Shown here piece by piece: positions 9,659 to 18,335 of a stretch of 64,000 nucleotides of DNA; within the stretch, counting starts at the first letter, position 1; each line of letters begins with the position of its first letter. A model generated the notes under the pieces. That model was not told the origin of the DNA and ran no database searches. It was given only the letters and a program-made list of their open reading frames with translations. The stretch is from assembly GCF_016734905.1 (NCBI RefSeq), contig NZ_JAERPO010000002.1, forward strand, positions 310,001 to 374,000. Reading direction: 5' to 3'. The position numbers were made by a program, and so were the translations under genes. This DNA comes from Sphingopyxis jiangsuensis. GTDB taxonomy: Bacteria; Pseudomonadota; Alphaproteobacteria; Sphingomonadales; Sphingomonadaceae.

Positions 9659-10285
9659 CTAATGCGTACGCCCTTTGCCGCGCACCAACGCCAAAGCATT
9701 GCGGTCGAGCGGGATCGAAAACCACAGGCCTCCGCGATCGCCCTTCGACCATCGGATGACGGCCGTTCGCCTCACATCGTCACCGGGAAGCAAGAGTTCG
9801 ACAATTTGCCCGGCTTCGAGACTATGGGTTGTCCGAAAGCCTGCTCCGTTCGCCGAGATGTCGACGAGATCGATCGGATAGGCCTGGCTTGAAGTAGCAA
9901 GGATCGCCTCGGCATCGACCGGCAGGCGCTGCGCGCGATAGCTCTCCGCCTTTTGCTCGTGCATCAGGGCCGCAACAATTTCCTCGGCATCCTGGGTCTC
10001 AAGGAATGCGACGCCGTAACGCCCGCGCTCGGACCAGACGATTCTCCCTGCCATCAGCATGTTGGCCGACAGCATGATTTCGACTTTTTCATCCGGTGCC
10101 AGCGCCATGTCGGTATGCACCATCATGCCGCCGTCGGAGACATTGCGGACATGCGCCAGCCCGACGTCGCTTCCGCGTTTCAAGCGCGCGATGCGGTAGG
10201 CGGCAGGATATCGGTTGGTGTCGCGTCGATCCTCGGCGCCCGCGAAACGGTTCGAGCGGGCGAGATCATGTCGATCATCTGCCAT
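9659..10285 (-). CDS. Tandem PilZ-domain protein
   Basis: A 208-residue soluble protein with two PilZ-like halves. The first runs from about residue 18 and contains an RR-x(3)-R-type start (EDRRDTNRYP) with VRNVSDGGMMV near 47-57. The second, from about residue 118, contains VDISANGAGFRT. PilZ domains bind cyclic di-GMP through an RxxxR plus [DN]xSxxG signature. The first half keeps both parts; the second keeps the DISANG part but its arginine motif is less clear. The ATG has AGGAG upstream. It lies alone between the TetR gene and a long gap. Its output is unknown. Confidence 0.82.
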   Translation of the reverse strand: MADDRHDLARSNRFAGAEDRRDTNRYPAAYRIARLKRGSDVGLAHVRNVSDGGMMVHTDMALAPDEKVEIMLSANMLMAGRIVWSERGRYGVAFLETQDAEEIVAALMHEQKAESYRAQRLPVDAEAILATSSQAYPIDLVDISANGAGFRTTHSLEAGQIVELLLPGDDVRRTAVIRWSKGDRGGLWFSIPLDRNALALVRGKGRTH

Positions 10286-10443
10286 TCCCTGCTCCTATCC
10301 CAGGCGCGGAATCTCACGCTCCGCACGCCTTTTGAAACGGTGTTTCCAAGCTTTCGTTCCAAATTTGGCGCGCCCACACAGGATCGCGCGCGGCGCCAAT
10401 CTCTTGCCGCGTGTCACTAATCTGAAATGTATCTGGAGCAATA

Positions 10444-10481
10444 TCTCTTAAGAAAAGAGATTCTTTTTGAAATTAAAGAAT
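10444..10481. other. Two abutting AT-rich hairpins
   Basis: TCTCTT/AAGAGA at 10444-10460 (5-base loop) abuts ATTCTTT/AAAGAAT at 10460-10481 (8-base loop), sharing one base. The two perfect stems lie back to back in an AT-rich island upstream of the PilZ gene on its 5' side. They could be an operator, a terminator or a recombination remnant. No function is assigned. Confidence 0.4.
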
Positions 10482-10609
10482 ATCTTTAATGTCGCTTGCA
10501 AAACGATATTATCAAGAAACCTACAGCTTTGTAAATAGAGAAACTGCGCAAGCATGTATGTCGCCCGGCACGACCGTCCTTATACGCATTGCGATTGGGT
10601 TCGGCCGCA

Positions 10610-10945
10610 TCACTTCACGGTGAGCAGACGATCCACGGCCTGATCATTGCTTTCACGATCCTCGTTGGGCCGGATCAAATACATGGGTTGCCCGCTTCCT
10701 GTTTCAAGCAACTCTGGCCGATTGCGGACTGACGGTTCTGAAGAAAGCGGAACGCAAAAAATTGCCGTTCGCTCTGCATATCGGTGCGACCCGAAGCGTC
10801 GATTCTCGAACGCTTGCAGCGAGAGCGCCGGGCGAATGCCGTTTTCGTCGCGCGTTTGGCCCTCTTCGTCGCTGCGGCGCCAATTGAGCGGCTCATCGAC
10901 CCGGTTGGCAGAGCAGGAGGTGAACTCACAGCCGGTCCGCGACAC
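10610..10945 (-). CDS. Possible hypothetical protein (weak)
   Basis: A 111-codon frame with a GTG start. The C-terminal part reads like a plausible soluble protein (QPMYLIRPNEDRESNDQAV), but third-position GC is only about 60 percent by eye, lower than neighbouring genes. An overlapping plus-strand frame of similar length exists. I do not recognise it. It may be a decayed or foreign gene, or chance. Confidence 0.22.
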   Translation of the reverse strand: MSRTGCEFTSCSANRVDEPLNWRRSDEEGQTRDENGIRPALSLQAFENRRFGSHRYAERTAIFCVPLSSEPSVRNRPELLETGSGQPMYLIRPNEDRESNDQAVDRLLTVK

Positions 10946-10985
10946 AAGGCCCGTCGATATTCAGCCATAACGACGGAGAATTCGC

Positions 10986-11774
10986 ATGATCAACCTGCGC
11001 GCGCCAAGTCGACAGAGTCGGTTCACGCTTTTGTGTGTGAGCACATTTATCGCGGCCGTCGGTTCCATCCCTGCTGCCGCCAACGCGCAAGAAAATTGCC
11101 CGGGGGCTTCCGCGCCTAACGGGAAGGTGTTCGGAAAGCGCTTCGGAAAGCTCATGGGAGCGGCCGGCGTGGCGGCCATCACGGGGCGCAAAGCCGCCGC
11201 CAGGGCCGCGGCCGACGCGGCAGCGCGCGATACGGCCGACAGCGCGCGCGAAAATGCGGTCGCGGCGGCAGCCGCAAGCGGTTGCCGGGACGATGAAACC
11301 CCGCCCCCTGTCGATAGTGACGCGTCGACACCGGCCCAAAACAATGCGCGCGCGCGCAAGAGCGCATCGGCAGCAAGCTATAGCCGCCCCAGCGAGATGC
11401 CGATTTCGGCAGAGATCAAGGCGCAGAAATCGGCGTTCGTCGAATTCAGCAAGGTTCGCTGCTCCGATTGCGAAGGCGGCCATGATTATGAGGCGTGGGC
11501 CAGTCGCTATTTTTATTCCGAGCTGCTCGGCGATGCGAAGGCGTGGACGGCCAAGCTCGCGAAGATGGAGCCGGGCGAGAAGTTGAACTGGCAAGGGACA
11601 GAAAACTACGGCACGATCACCATGCGCGAGCAAGCGAAGGTCGGCGGGTTCGACTGCAAAATCTACGATTGGCTGCTGGAAAAGGGCAAAGCGAGCGCCC
11701 GCCGCGAAGGCCTTATCTGTTGGGGCAAAGCAAGTAGCTTCTCCGCAAGCGACAGCTGGGTCGAAGTCTATTGA
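10986..11774 (+). CDS. Secreted hypothetical protein with CxxC motif
   Basis: A 262-residue protein of unknown function. The first 35 residues are a signal peptide (charged start, hydrophobic stretch LLCVSTFIAAVGSIPAA, likely cleavage after ANA). An alanine-rich helical segment of about residues 55-100 follows, then a low-complexity linker. The C-terminal domain from about residue 135 contains CSDCEGG and further cysteines in FDCKIYDW and LICWGK, suggesting disulfides in the periplasm. GGAG lies 7 bases before the ATG. A strong hairpin follows the stop. Confidence 0.7.
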   Translation: MINLRAPSRQSRFTLLCVSTFIAAVGSIPAAANAQENCPGASAPNGKVFGKRFGKLMGAAGVAAITGRKAAARAAADAAARDTADSARENAVAAAAASGCRDDETPPPVDSDASTPAQNNARARKSASAASYSRPSEMPISAEIKAQKSAFVEFSKVRCSDCEGGHDYEAWASRYFYSELLGDAKAWTAKLAKMEPGEKLNWQGTENYGTITMREQAKVGGFDCKIYDWLLEKGKASARREGLICWGKASSFSASDSWVEVY

Positions 11775-11811
11775 ACTTCGCTACCCCTCAGGAATCAAAA
11801 TTCGAGCACCG

Positions 11812-11845
11812 CAGCCTCCCCTACTCCTAGGGGAGGCTGTTTGCG
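11812..11845 (+). terminator. Terminator hairpin after the secreted CxxC protein
   Basis: A perfect 11-base stem, CAGCCTCCCCT against AGGGGAGGCTG, with a 6-base loop, followed by a short T-containing tail (TTTGCGTTT). It lies 38 bases after the stop of the plus-strand gene and 60 bases past the end of the convergent lipase gene, so it may act in both directions. Confidence 0.65.
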
Positions 11846-11905
11846 TTTGGGCCATATTTATGCGGACCGAAGCCGGCGTTCGCGCAGCAGCCAGCGAACG
11901 CCAAT

Positions 11906-14122
11906 CTATTTGGCGTTCGACCACCCGGATACGACCACTTCGCGCTCTTCTTCATCCTCATTTTCGAGCATGAGCGTCCACTTGGCCTTGCTGATCGGGT
12001 TGCCGACGAAGATCGAGCGGAAGATCTGTTGTGCGCTGGGGGTGCCGGGCGGGTTGGTCCCCTGGACAGCCCCTCCCTCGTCCACCACGGTCGCTCCGAC
12101 TTTGGGTGGCGCAACATAGGTCAGACCGAAATTGTCCGCGTCGGGAACATCGAACGGAATCTCGATGGTCTGACCCGGTGACAGCTTTACGATCTTCGTG
12201 AAATCGAGCTTCGGCGGCTCTGACGACGTCGAATCCTTGGCAGGCGTCCGGGTGGAGGGCGATCCCCCTTTGCTCGCCAATGCCTCCAGTGCGGCGAGTT
12301 GCCCCTCGGGCGACTGCTTTCCCGGGCCGAGCGCGACGCGCGACTTCACAAAGGACTTGAACCCCGCCTCATTCGCCATGTCCGTGTGGAGGAGCGATTG
12401 TTGCGCGCGGTCCGCGATCGCCCAGAAAGCAGAGGGAACAGTGACCACGCCGTCATTGGGGCTGTACATATAGCAGATTGCCGGCAGCGGATTGCCCGCA
12501 AGGATCGAGAACTCGACGCCCTTGCGGTTCGTATGAGCCGCGTTGAATTGCGCGACCACGCTTGGGCGCAGTTCGCGCAGCGCCTCCATCGAGCGGCCCG
12601 CCGCTTCCAGCGGCAAGCTGATGAGGTCGGCGCAGCGGCTGCCCATATTGGGGGTGCCGAGCATGACCAGATGCTGCACCTGCGGCTTGCCGTCGGGATA
12701 GGTCGGCATCGCCGCATGGATGTAGCGGCGGCTGATCAGGCCGCCCATCGAATGGGCGACAAGGTCGATATGCCAGGCGTTGCGTTCGCGCTGCGCATAT
12801 TTGATATAGCGTTCGAGCTCCCCGGCATTTTGGGCGATCGTATTGGTCGGCCCCAGATTTCCTACTTCGTCGCCGGTCCTCATACGTCCGAATTGCGCAT
12901 GCTGGCCTACGGGAAACGCCTTCCAGTTGCTCGAATGCGCGCCCGAGAGAATTCCCTGCCAGCTTTCCCAGGCCTTCCAGTTCGACCAGAGGCCGTGCAC
13001 GAGCACGAGCGGCTTGGGCGCGACCTTGAGGTTGCGGGTCTCCTCGCCGGCCTTCTTTCCACCGTCGGTAAGTTCGGCGCGGATGCGCTGGGTGATCCGG
13101 GGACGGCCATCGTCGTACCAGGCATAGCCCGAACTATCCCATTTGAACGTCACCTCGCGCTCTTCGCCCGGCGGGACATCGACGGTGATCTCGTCGAGCA
13201 CGGCTTCCGAGGTGCCTCCCGCCTTTTGATCGGCATCCAGATCCTTGAACTTGACTGTCGCGGGCTTCTCCTCGCCGCTGTCATTGGCGACGACCGCGGT
13301 GAACCGCACGATGTTCCCATCGGTCGTGCCGGTCTGTTCCTTGATTTCCTGCCAGTCTTCCCAGTTCGGAAAGCGCATGTCCTCAAGCTTGAACTTGACC
13401 AGCCGCAGCGCGCCGCCGCAGCGTCGCAGGCTCCAGCTCAGCGTTTCGGTCACACCACCATAGCTTTCGGAGTAGCTGCCCGACAGTTGATCGGGCTTGT
13501 CCGGCGAAACGCGATCCGCGCCGCCGGTCGAAAATTTGACGCCGTCGAACCGCGTGGGCATCTCGGCCAGACTGTGGTTCACACCCTTTCGGGGCGTGCA
13601 TTGTCCGCTAAAGCTCGACGATGTCGACCCCGAAGCCGTTCCCGCAACGTCGGGCAACCGCACTCCCACGCGATAAGCGCCATCCGAATCCATTGACACG
13701 GTGACGTCCGCATCCAATCCGCTGCCGCCCCCCTTGCTCTGGCTGCGCGACGCGAAACTTCCCGACATGGCGCGCGGAGTGCGCTCGTGCGGGCAAATAT
13801 GGCGATCGTTGGCGGTTTTGGTTTCGGTCGAGACCGAGCTGACCCCAATGTTGGCCTTCGCAATACTGCTCATTCGATCCGGCCCCTCGCGAACCGAGAC
13901 TTGCGCCGTATATTTGAAGGTCGTCGACCAATTGGTCGTTTCGGTACCCTTTCCGGAAATGCGGTCTTCCGTCTTGGAACTGCTGTTCGCGTGCGAGCGT
14001 GAATATTGTACCGAACCGGTCCAGGCGCGCGTGCATTGGGCGGCCGCAGCCGCGACCGGAAAGGCAGCACCGGACAATAGCATTCCGATCCCCACAGCGG
14101 GCAGGGCGCGTACGATTGTCAT
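11906..14122 (-). CDS. Secreted PGAP1-like alpha/beta-hydrolase (lipase/esterase)
   Basis: A 738-residue exported protein. A signal peptide covers residues 1-28. Residues 30-260 form a cysteine-containing region I cannot assign. An Ig-like (CARDB-type) segment, VRFTAVVANDSGEE, spans about 272-368. The hydrolase domain opens with PLVLVHGLWSNW at 371-382. The nucleophile is Ser458 in AHSMGG, with likely acid Asp557 (SPNDGVV) and base His579 (LLHTDM). It should cleave an ester or lipid substrate in the periplasm or outside. AGGAG precedes the ATG. It is monocistronic, with 880 bases of gene-free DNA upstream. Confidence 0.83.
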   Translation of the reverse strand: MTIVRALPAVGIGMLLSGAAFPVAAAAAQCTRAWTGSVQYSRSHANSSSKTEDRISGKGTETTNWSTTFKYTAQVSVREGPDRMSSIAKANIGVSSVSTETKTANDRHICPHERTPRAMSGSFASRSQSKGGGSGLDADVTVSMDSDGAYRVGVRLPDVAGTASGSTSSSFSGQCTPRKGVNHSLAEMPTRFDGVKFSTGGADRVSPDKPDQLSGSYSESYGGVTETLSWSLRRCGGALRLVKFKLEDMRFPNWEDWQEIKEQTGTTDGNIVRFTAVVANDSGEEKPATVKFKDLDADQKAGGTSEAVLDEITVDVPPGEEREVTFKWDSSGYAWYDDGRPRITQRIRAELTDGGKKAGEETRNLKVAPKPLVLVHGLWSNWKAWESWQGILSGAHSSNWKAFPVGQHAQFGRMRTGDEVGNLGPTNTIAQNAGELERYIKYAQRERNAWHIDLVAHSMGGLISRRYIHAAMPTYPDGKPQVQHLVMLGTPNMGSRCADLISLPLEAAGRSMEALRELRPSVVAQFNAAHTNRKGVEFSILAGNPLPAICYMYSPNDGVVTVPSAFWAIADRAQQSLLHTDMANEAGFKSFVKSRVALGPGKQSPEGQLAALEALASKGGSPSTRTPAKDSTSSEPPKLDFTKIVKLSPGQTIEIPFDVPDADNFGLTYVAPPKVGATVVDEGGAVQGTNPPGTPSAQQIFRSIFVGNPISKAKWTLMLENEDEEEREVVVSGWSNAK

Positions 14123-15006
14123 TGATTACTCCTGTTCCTTGATGCGCGCCGTTCGGCGAACCTTGGCCGCAGACGGCGCGGCGCTATCTGATCGACCGGG
14201 ACCGGCTTCGTTTCGCGAAAACCAGCGCGAACTAGATGTCGAGATGTCCTGACCGGTATCGTCTCGATGCATCGAAGGCCTGGTTTGCCGACCCCGGAAT
14301 GATCAGGACAGGGCGCGGCGACGAAGTTGGATATGAAAGCGACCAAGTTGCCGGCCGACGCTGCGGCAGATGGTTTGCGGCAGAGACGAGACGCTGATTG
14401 CTCGCCTGCCTGATGCGCCCCATCCCTCGCAAGCCCGTGCAGTCAGGGGCGACCTCGAGCGGCATTTCCGTCGCTTCATAGGCGACGCTCATCGCCGTCG
14501 AACCGCATTGGGCGATTTTTTTGCGGTTTTAAGCGCAGCGCAATGTCGCCTGCACGGATGCTGCACAATAACATCCCAACGCCCTTCCGACCGATCCGGA
14601 AATCCCGAAGCCGGGGTGATGCGGCAGGACGGATGCACAACATGCCTGATTTGGAAGGGCCAGACGTTGAAGTACGCCTTTTTTCGCTTGGTTGAGATTG
14701 GCGTTTTCATCGGCGAGCTTACTGGACGCGCCGCAGATGCCCCCCGCCACGCCAGCACACGGCCGCACGAGAGCAGGTACAGTCTCCATGCCCAGCGTGG
14801 GCCCAGGCGCCCAATGACCCGCCGTGTAGCGACGATGTGCATCGCCCGCTGGGCGGCAATCCGTCGTCGCATCACGGCCGTCAAATGAGTCAGGCCGCTT
14901 TCCAAATACAATGCCGGGCCTTCCCCAAGGCGGTTCGCCAGCAGGTTGATGCAGTCAACCGCGCCGATCGGTTGTCTCTTGCCCTTTTTGATGGTTAGGC
15001 TGATCA
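14123..15006. other. Gene-free 0.9 kb upstream of the lipase and the histidine kinase
   Basis: Frames are open on both strands but none has a recognisable domain, good start context or convincing amino-acid composition. The DNA is less GC-rich than the core part of the window. It contains the divergent promoters for the lipase and the LytS-type kinase. It may be decayed coding sequence. Confidence 0.4.
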
Positions 15007-16167
15007 GTGAAACAGATGACCAGGGCGTTTGCAGCGAGTGACGGGGAGCATAGGGCAACTGCCGAAGGAAGGCCGTTCGTCCAATCGCTTTTCGGCGAAA
15101 GGCGCAAGTTTCTCATACTCACCGGTGCGATTTGGCTCTGCTGGATTTGCCTGTACGCCGCCCCTTATGTACTGATTGTATCCCGCATCTCCCTTTATGG
15201 ACTGCTCGGCTTTGTTCTCTCCGGGATCAGCGGATTCATTCTTTCGCTCCTGATTCTTGGCGGCGTCATCCGGACATTGGCCACGCAGGGCCGGCATGCA
15301 ATTCTGATCGTTTCCGCCGGAACCTTGACCCTCGGCGTGATTCAAAGCTTTCTCGACATTGCCATATTCGATTTCGTGAGTGCCTTGGGCAATCTGACGA
15401 TATGGACGTCATTTCCCTATGCTTCGCGCTGGGCCGACAATTTTGCGGCATTCGCGTTTCAATTTTCCCTGCTTGCCGTGACGTTCTGGACGCTTGAGCG
15501 AGCGGAGATGCATCGCGCACGGGACCTTGAACTGCAGCGAGCCAAAATCGCGGCGACCGAGGCCAATCACGCGGCCACCGTCGCGCGCCTTGCCGCACTG
15601 CGCTATCAGCTCAATCCCCACTTTCTCTTCAATACGCTCAATTCGATTTCGTCGCTGGTCATCACGGGGCGGAACGATCAGGCAGAAGAAATGCTATCCC
15701 GTCTCGCCGATTTCTTGCGGGTGACGCTGGAATCGGAATCCTGCGGCCAGACGCTGGAACATGAACTTGAGACAGTCGCCGCCTATCTGGCGATCGAGCA
15801 AACCCGCATCGGAGACAGGTTGGCGATCGACATCACATGCCCGCCCGACCTGCGCGATTGCGAGATGCCGAATTTCATCCTGCAGCCGCTTGTTGAAAAT
15901 GCGATCAAACATGGAGTAGCCGATCAGAGTCGGGTGGTGACGATCCGGATCGAAGCTGCCCGCAATGGCGAGGATATTGTCATTGTAATCGAAGACGACG
16001 GCAGTCCTGGCGCGGTCTCACGCGGCGGGACCGGAATCGGCCTGCGCAACGTTCGCGAACGGCTCAACGCGCTCTATGGCGAACGCGGCCAGCTTGAGGC
16101 CGTCCGGCGCGATGCCGGCTTTCTGTCGATCGTACGACTCCCCTACAAACACCATATGGTCTCGTAA
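15007..16167 (+). CDS. LytS/AlgZ-type sensor histidine kinase
   Basis: A 386-residue membrane kinase of the His_kinase (PF06580) class. About five transmembrane helices span residues 35-165, with no large extracellular sensor domain. A short coiled segment leads to LRYQLNPHFLFNTLNS, where His205 is the phosphorylation site. The C-terminal ATPase has PLVENAIKHGV and GGTGIGLRNVRERL. The frame opens at GTG 15007; an ATG at 15016 is the alternative. The stop overlaps the next gene by one base (TAATG), so kinase and regulator are a coupled pair. Confidence 0.93.
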   Translation: MKQMTRAFAASDGEHRATAEGRPFVQSLFGERRKFLILTGAIWLCWICLYAAPYVLIVSRISLYGLLGFVLSGISGFILSLLILGGVIRTLATQGRHAILIVSAGTLTLGVIQSFLDIAIFDFVSALGNLTIWTSFPYASRWADNFAAFAFQFSLLAVTFWTLERAEMHRARDLELQRAKIAATEANHAATVARLAALRYQLNPHFLFNTLNSISSLVITGRNDQAEEMLSRLADFLRVTLESESCGQTLEHELETVAAYLAIEQTRIGDRLAIDITCPPDLRDCEMPNFILQPLVENAIKHGVADQSRVVTIRIEAARNGEDIVIVIEDDGSPGAVSRGGTGIGLRNVRERLNALYGERGQLEAVRRDAGFLSIVRLPYKHHMVS

Positions 16168-16895
16168 TGACAATTCGCGTCCTGCTCGTTGACGACGAAC
16201 AGCTGGCCATTGACAGGCTCAATGACTTGCTACGCAACCTTGAAGATGTCTCGGTAGTGGGGAGTGCCTCGTCTGCGGCGGACGCACATGAGCGAATTGC
16301 AGAATTGGCACCGGACCTTGTCTTTCTCGACATTCAGATGCCCGGCGGCAACGGGATGGCGCTCGCTGCAGATTTGCCGCGCGATCGGCGTCCGGAAATT
16401 ATCTTTGTGACCGCCTTCGAACATTTTGCGCCAGACGCCTTCGAAGTCGATGCGACGGACTATCTCTTGAAGCCGGTACGCTTCGATCGTTTGCGATCGT
16501 CAATAGCGCGCGCCAAACGGCGGATCGCACTCTCGCGGCCTCCTGAGGACGGCCAGCCCCAATATGCCGATGCAATTTGGGTGGCCGTGCGCGGCGGACA
16601 GATACGCCTGAGCGTCAGTGAAATCGATTGGATCGAGGCGGCAAAAGATTATGTCATGCTCCACACCGGCACCCGAAGTTATCTTCATCGGGCGCAGATG
16701 AGTGCATTGGAATTGCAACTCGATCCGTCCGAACTGATGCGCGTGCACCGATCGAGCTTCGTACGGCTTTCGCTCGTGGATGGAGTCGAGCGACCGGGGC
16801 GCGGGAGTCTGAGCCTCTTGCTTCGCGACGGCGCGGTGATCCAGGTCGGTCCGAGCTATGTCAAACAGGTTATGGATCGGCTCGGCCTGTCGTAA
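16167..16895 (+). CDS. LytTR-family response regulator (cognate partner of the kinase)
   Basis: A 242-residue regulator. The receiver domain (1-120) has acidic residues DD at 9-10, phospho-acceptor Asp55 in VFLDIQMPG, the conserved threonine in FVTAF and lysine in LLKPV. The LytTR DNA-binding domain spans about 140-240 (IDWIEAAKDYV, MRVHRSSFVRLS). All receiver residues needed for phosphotransfer are present, in contrast to the third regulator at 18336. It is translated immediately after the kinase. Confidence 0.94.
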   Translation: MTIRVLLVDDEQLAIDRLNDLLRNLEDVSVVGSASSAADAHERIAELAPDLVFLDIQMPGGNGMALAADLPRDRRPEIIFVTAFEHFAPDAFEVDATDYLLKPVRFDRLRSSIARAKRRIALSRPPEDGQPQYADAIWVAVRGGQIRLSVSEIDWIEAAKDYVMLHTGTRSYLHRAQMSALELQLDPSELMRVHRSSFVRLSLVDGVERPGRGSLSLLLRDGAVIQVGPSYVKQVMDRLGLS

Positions 16896-17374
16896 CTCGT
16901 CGCCTCAGCAAACGTAGCTGCTTCCGTTCCATCGCGGGAAGCCGCCCGCTCTCATGTGCGAAGCGCCACTTCCCATATGCATCTCGGTCGCTAAATCGCG
17001 CCGTGGGACCCCAGAGCGCGCAGCGTTGATTGTATCCGGAAAGTCGGGCGACCCACCGTGGTGGGCCGCCCGTCCAAGCTGGATCAGGGACGATCGAGCT
17101 TTGGATCTTGTTCGCGATGCTTGCCGGAAGCACCCGAAACCGTCGGCTGATCAGATGATCCAACGCGACCGCTCTGTCCTTCTTGAGACAGGGTTTCGCC
17201 CATCCGGAGCGCGCTTGCAGCGCAAATGCGATAAAGATGGCCGCCGCAGGACGACATCGACCAAAGGCGATTCTGGCGTGACGAAAAGCGGTCGCCGAGT
17301 TCGAACTGCTGGCCGAGATGTGCCTTGAACGCGGAACGTGCCGTCAAAGCGGCGCTGTACGTCCAAAACCCCGT
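16896..17374. other. Intergenic gap between convergent LytTR regulators
   Basis: A 479-base gap between two convergent genes. It holds a GC-rich hairpin at 17045-17072 (CGGGCG-ACCCACC, then GT, then GGTGGGC-CGCCCG, with one mismatch), probably a structural terminator without a T-tract. No gene is supported here; the open frames are short and arginine-rich. Confidence 0.45.
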
Positions 17375-18160
17375 CTAAAGTCGGAGCGCGGCGAGGACCT
17401 GATCGTGGAATGCGGGACCGACGGGAACCTTGGCACCGTCCGACAGCAAGAGTCGAAGCGCGCCCTTACCTGGCTTTTCGACCGCGACGACCGATTTGAG
17501 GCGCACCATATGCGATCGATGTACCCGCATGATCACACGCGGGTCGATTCTGCGTTCGAGATCGCTGATCTTCGCCCGATAGATGTGGGTCTTCGTTGAC
17601 GTGTTCAGAAGCACATAGTCGCGGGCGGCTTCGATCCAGTCGATGGTGTCGACATCGATCCGAATGGCGCCCTGCCGATAAGGAACCCAAACGCCGCTAT
17701 CATAGGCATTGTCAGGTGGCGGCTCCGATTTGACGGCGTCCTCGCGCAAGGCCGCGATCACGGTCGACAGTTCGACCGCATGGCTTTCCGCCCGGAGCAA
17801 CGCGATGCGTCGCCGCGCTCGTTCGATGGCAACTCGAAATCGATCGAAACTGACGGGTTTGAGCAGGTAATCTATCGCTTCGACGTGAAAGGCCTCGATT
17901 GCGAAACGGTTGAACGCAGTCACAAAAATGATTTCGGGCCGCCAATCGTTCGCACCGAGTGACTCGGCAAGCTCTATTCCTGACAGGCCCGGCATCTGGA
18001 TGTCGAGGACGACGACATCCGGGCGGAGGGAGGCAATCAATCTGGCGGCCTCAAGCCCTTCGACAGCACTACCCACAAGTTCGATGTCCGGTGTTTCGGC
18101 GAGTGCAGCCTCCAGTCGCGCGAGTGCGAGCGGTTCGTCATCGACAAGCATGACCCGCAT
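17375..18160 (-). CDS. LytTR-family response regulator (second)
   Basis: A receiver plus LytTR protein, about 261 residues from the ATG at 18160, where the conserved MRVMLVDDE begins. Upstream in-frame starts at 18223 (ATG) and 18232 (TTG) would add a poorly conserved 21-24-residue leader. The phospho-acceptor is in VVVLDIQMPGLSG. The threonine in FVTAF and lysine in LLKPV are kept. The C-terminal DNA-binding half (IDWIEAARDYV, MRVHRSHMVRLK) closely resembles the regulator at 16167. No kinase is adjacent on its strand, so it may share the LytS-type kinase. It is divergent from the pseudo-receiver gene. Confidence 0.92.
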   Translation of the reverse strand: MRVMLVDDEPLALARLEAALAETPDIELVGSAVEGLEAARLIASLRPDVVVLDIQMPGLSGIELAESLGANDWRPEIIFVTAFNRFAIEAFHVEAIDYLLKPVSFDRFRVAIERARRRIALLRAESHAVELSTVIAALREDAVKSEPPPDNAYDSGVWVPYRQGAIRIDVDTIDWIEAARDYVLLNTSTKTHIYRAKISDLERRIDPRVIMRVHRSHMVRLKSVVAVEKPGKGALRLLLSDGAKVPVGPAFHDQVLAALRL

Positions 18161-18335
18161 CGCCGGCTGAACGCCGTGCTGCGAAAAACTGTTATAGAAC
18201 AATGGTTGCGCCGGGATATTCATGATCTGCAAGTAACAGAAATCGCGCGGAGCGCCGATCCAGTTGGTCGCATCGGATCTCGTCTTCGTCGATTATCGGG
18301 ACTGATACAGGCGCGCGGAGCGCAGTACGCAATCT

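Larger units (their letters stand above)
10286..10985. other. Long gene-poor gap with AT-rich segment
   Basis: A 700-base gap. Its middle (about 10430-10550) is strikingly AT-rich for this genome and holds two adjacent hairpins, listed separately. The only candidate gene is the weak minus-strand frame at 10610-10945. I see no promoter or RNA I can name. Confidence 0.5.

Noticed and set aside
14370-15058. Overlapping frames in the gap before the kinase (plus 14370-14888, minus 14489-15058)
   Set aside because: They overlap each other, have no domains or good starts, and their composition is typical of chance frames.
16896-17374. Short frames between the convergent LytTR genes
   Set aside because: They are arginine/serine-rich and overlap on both strands, with no ribosome site or similarity.
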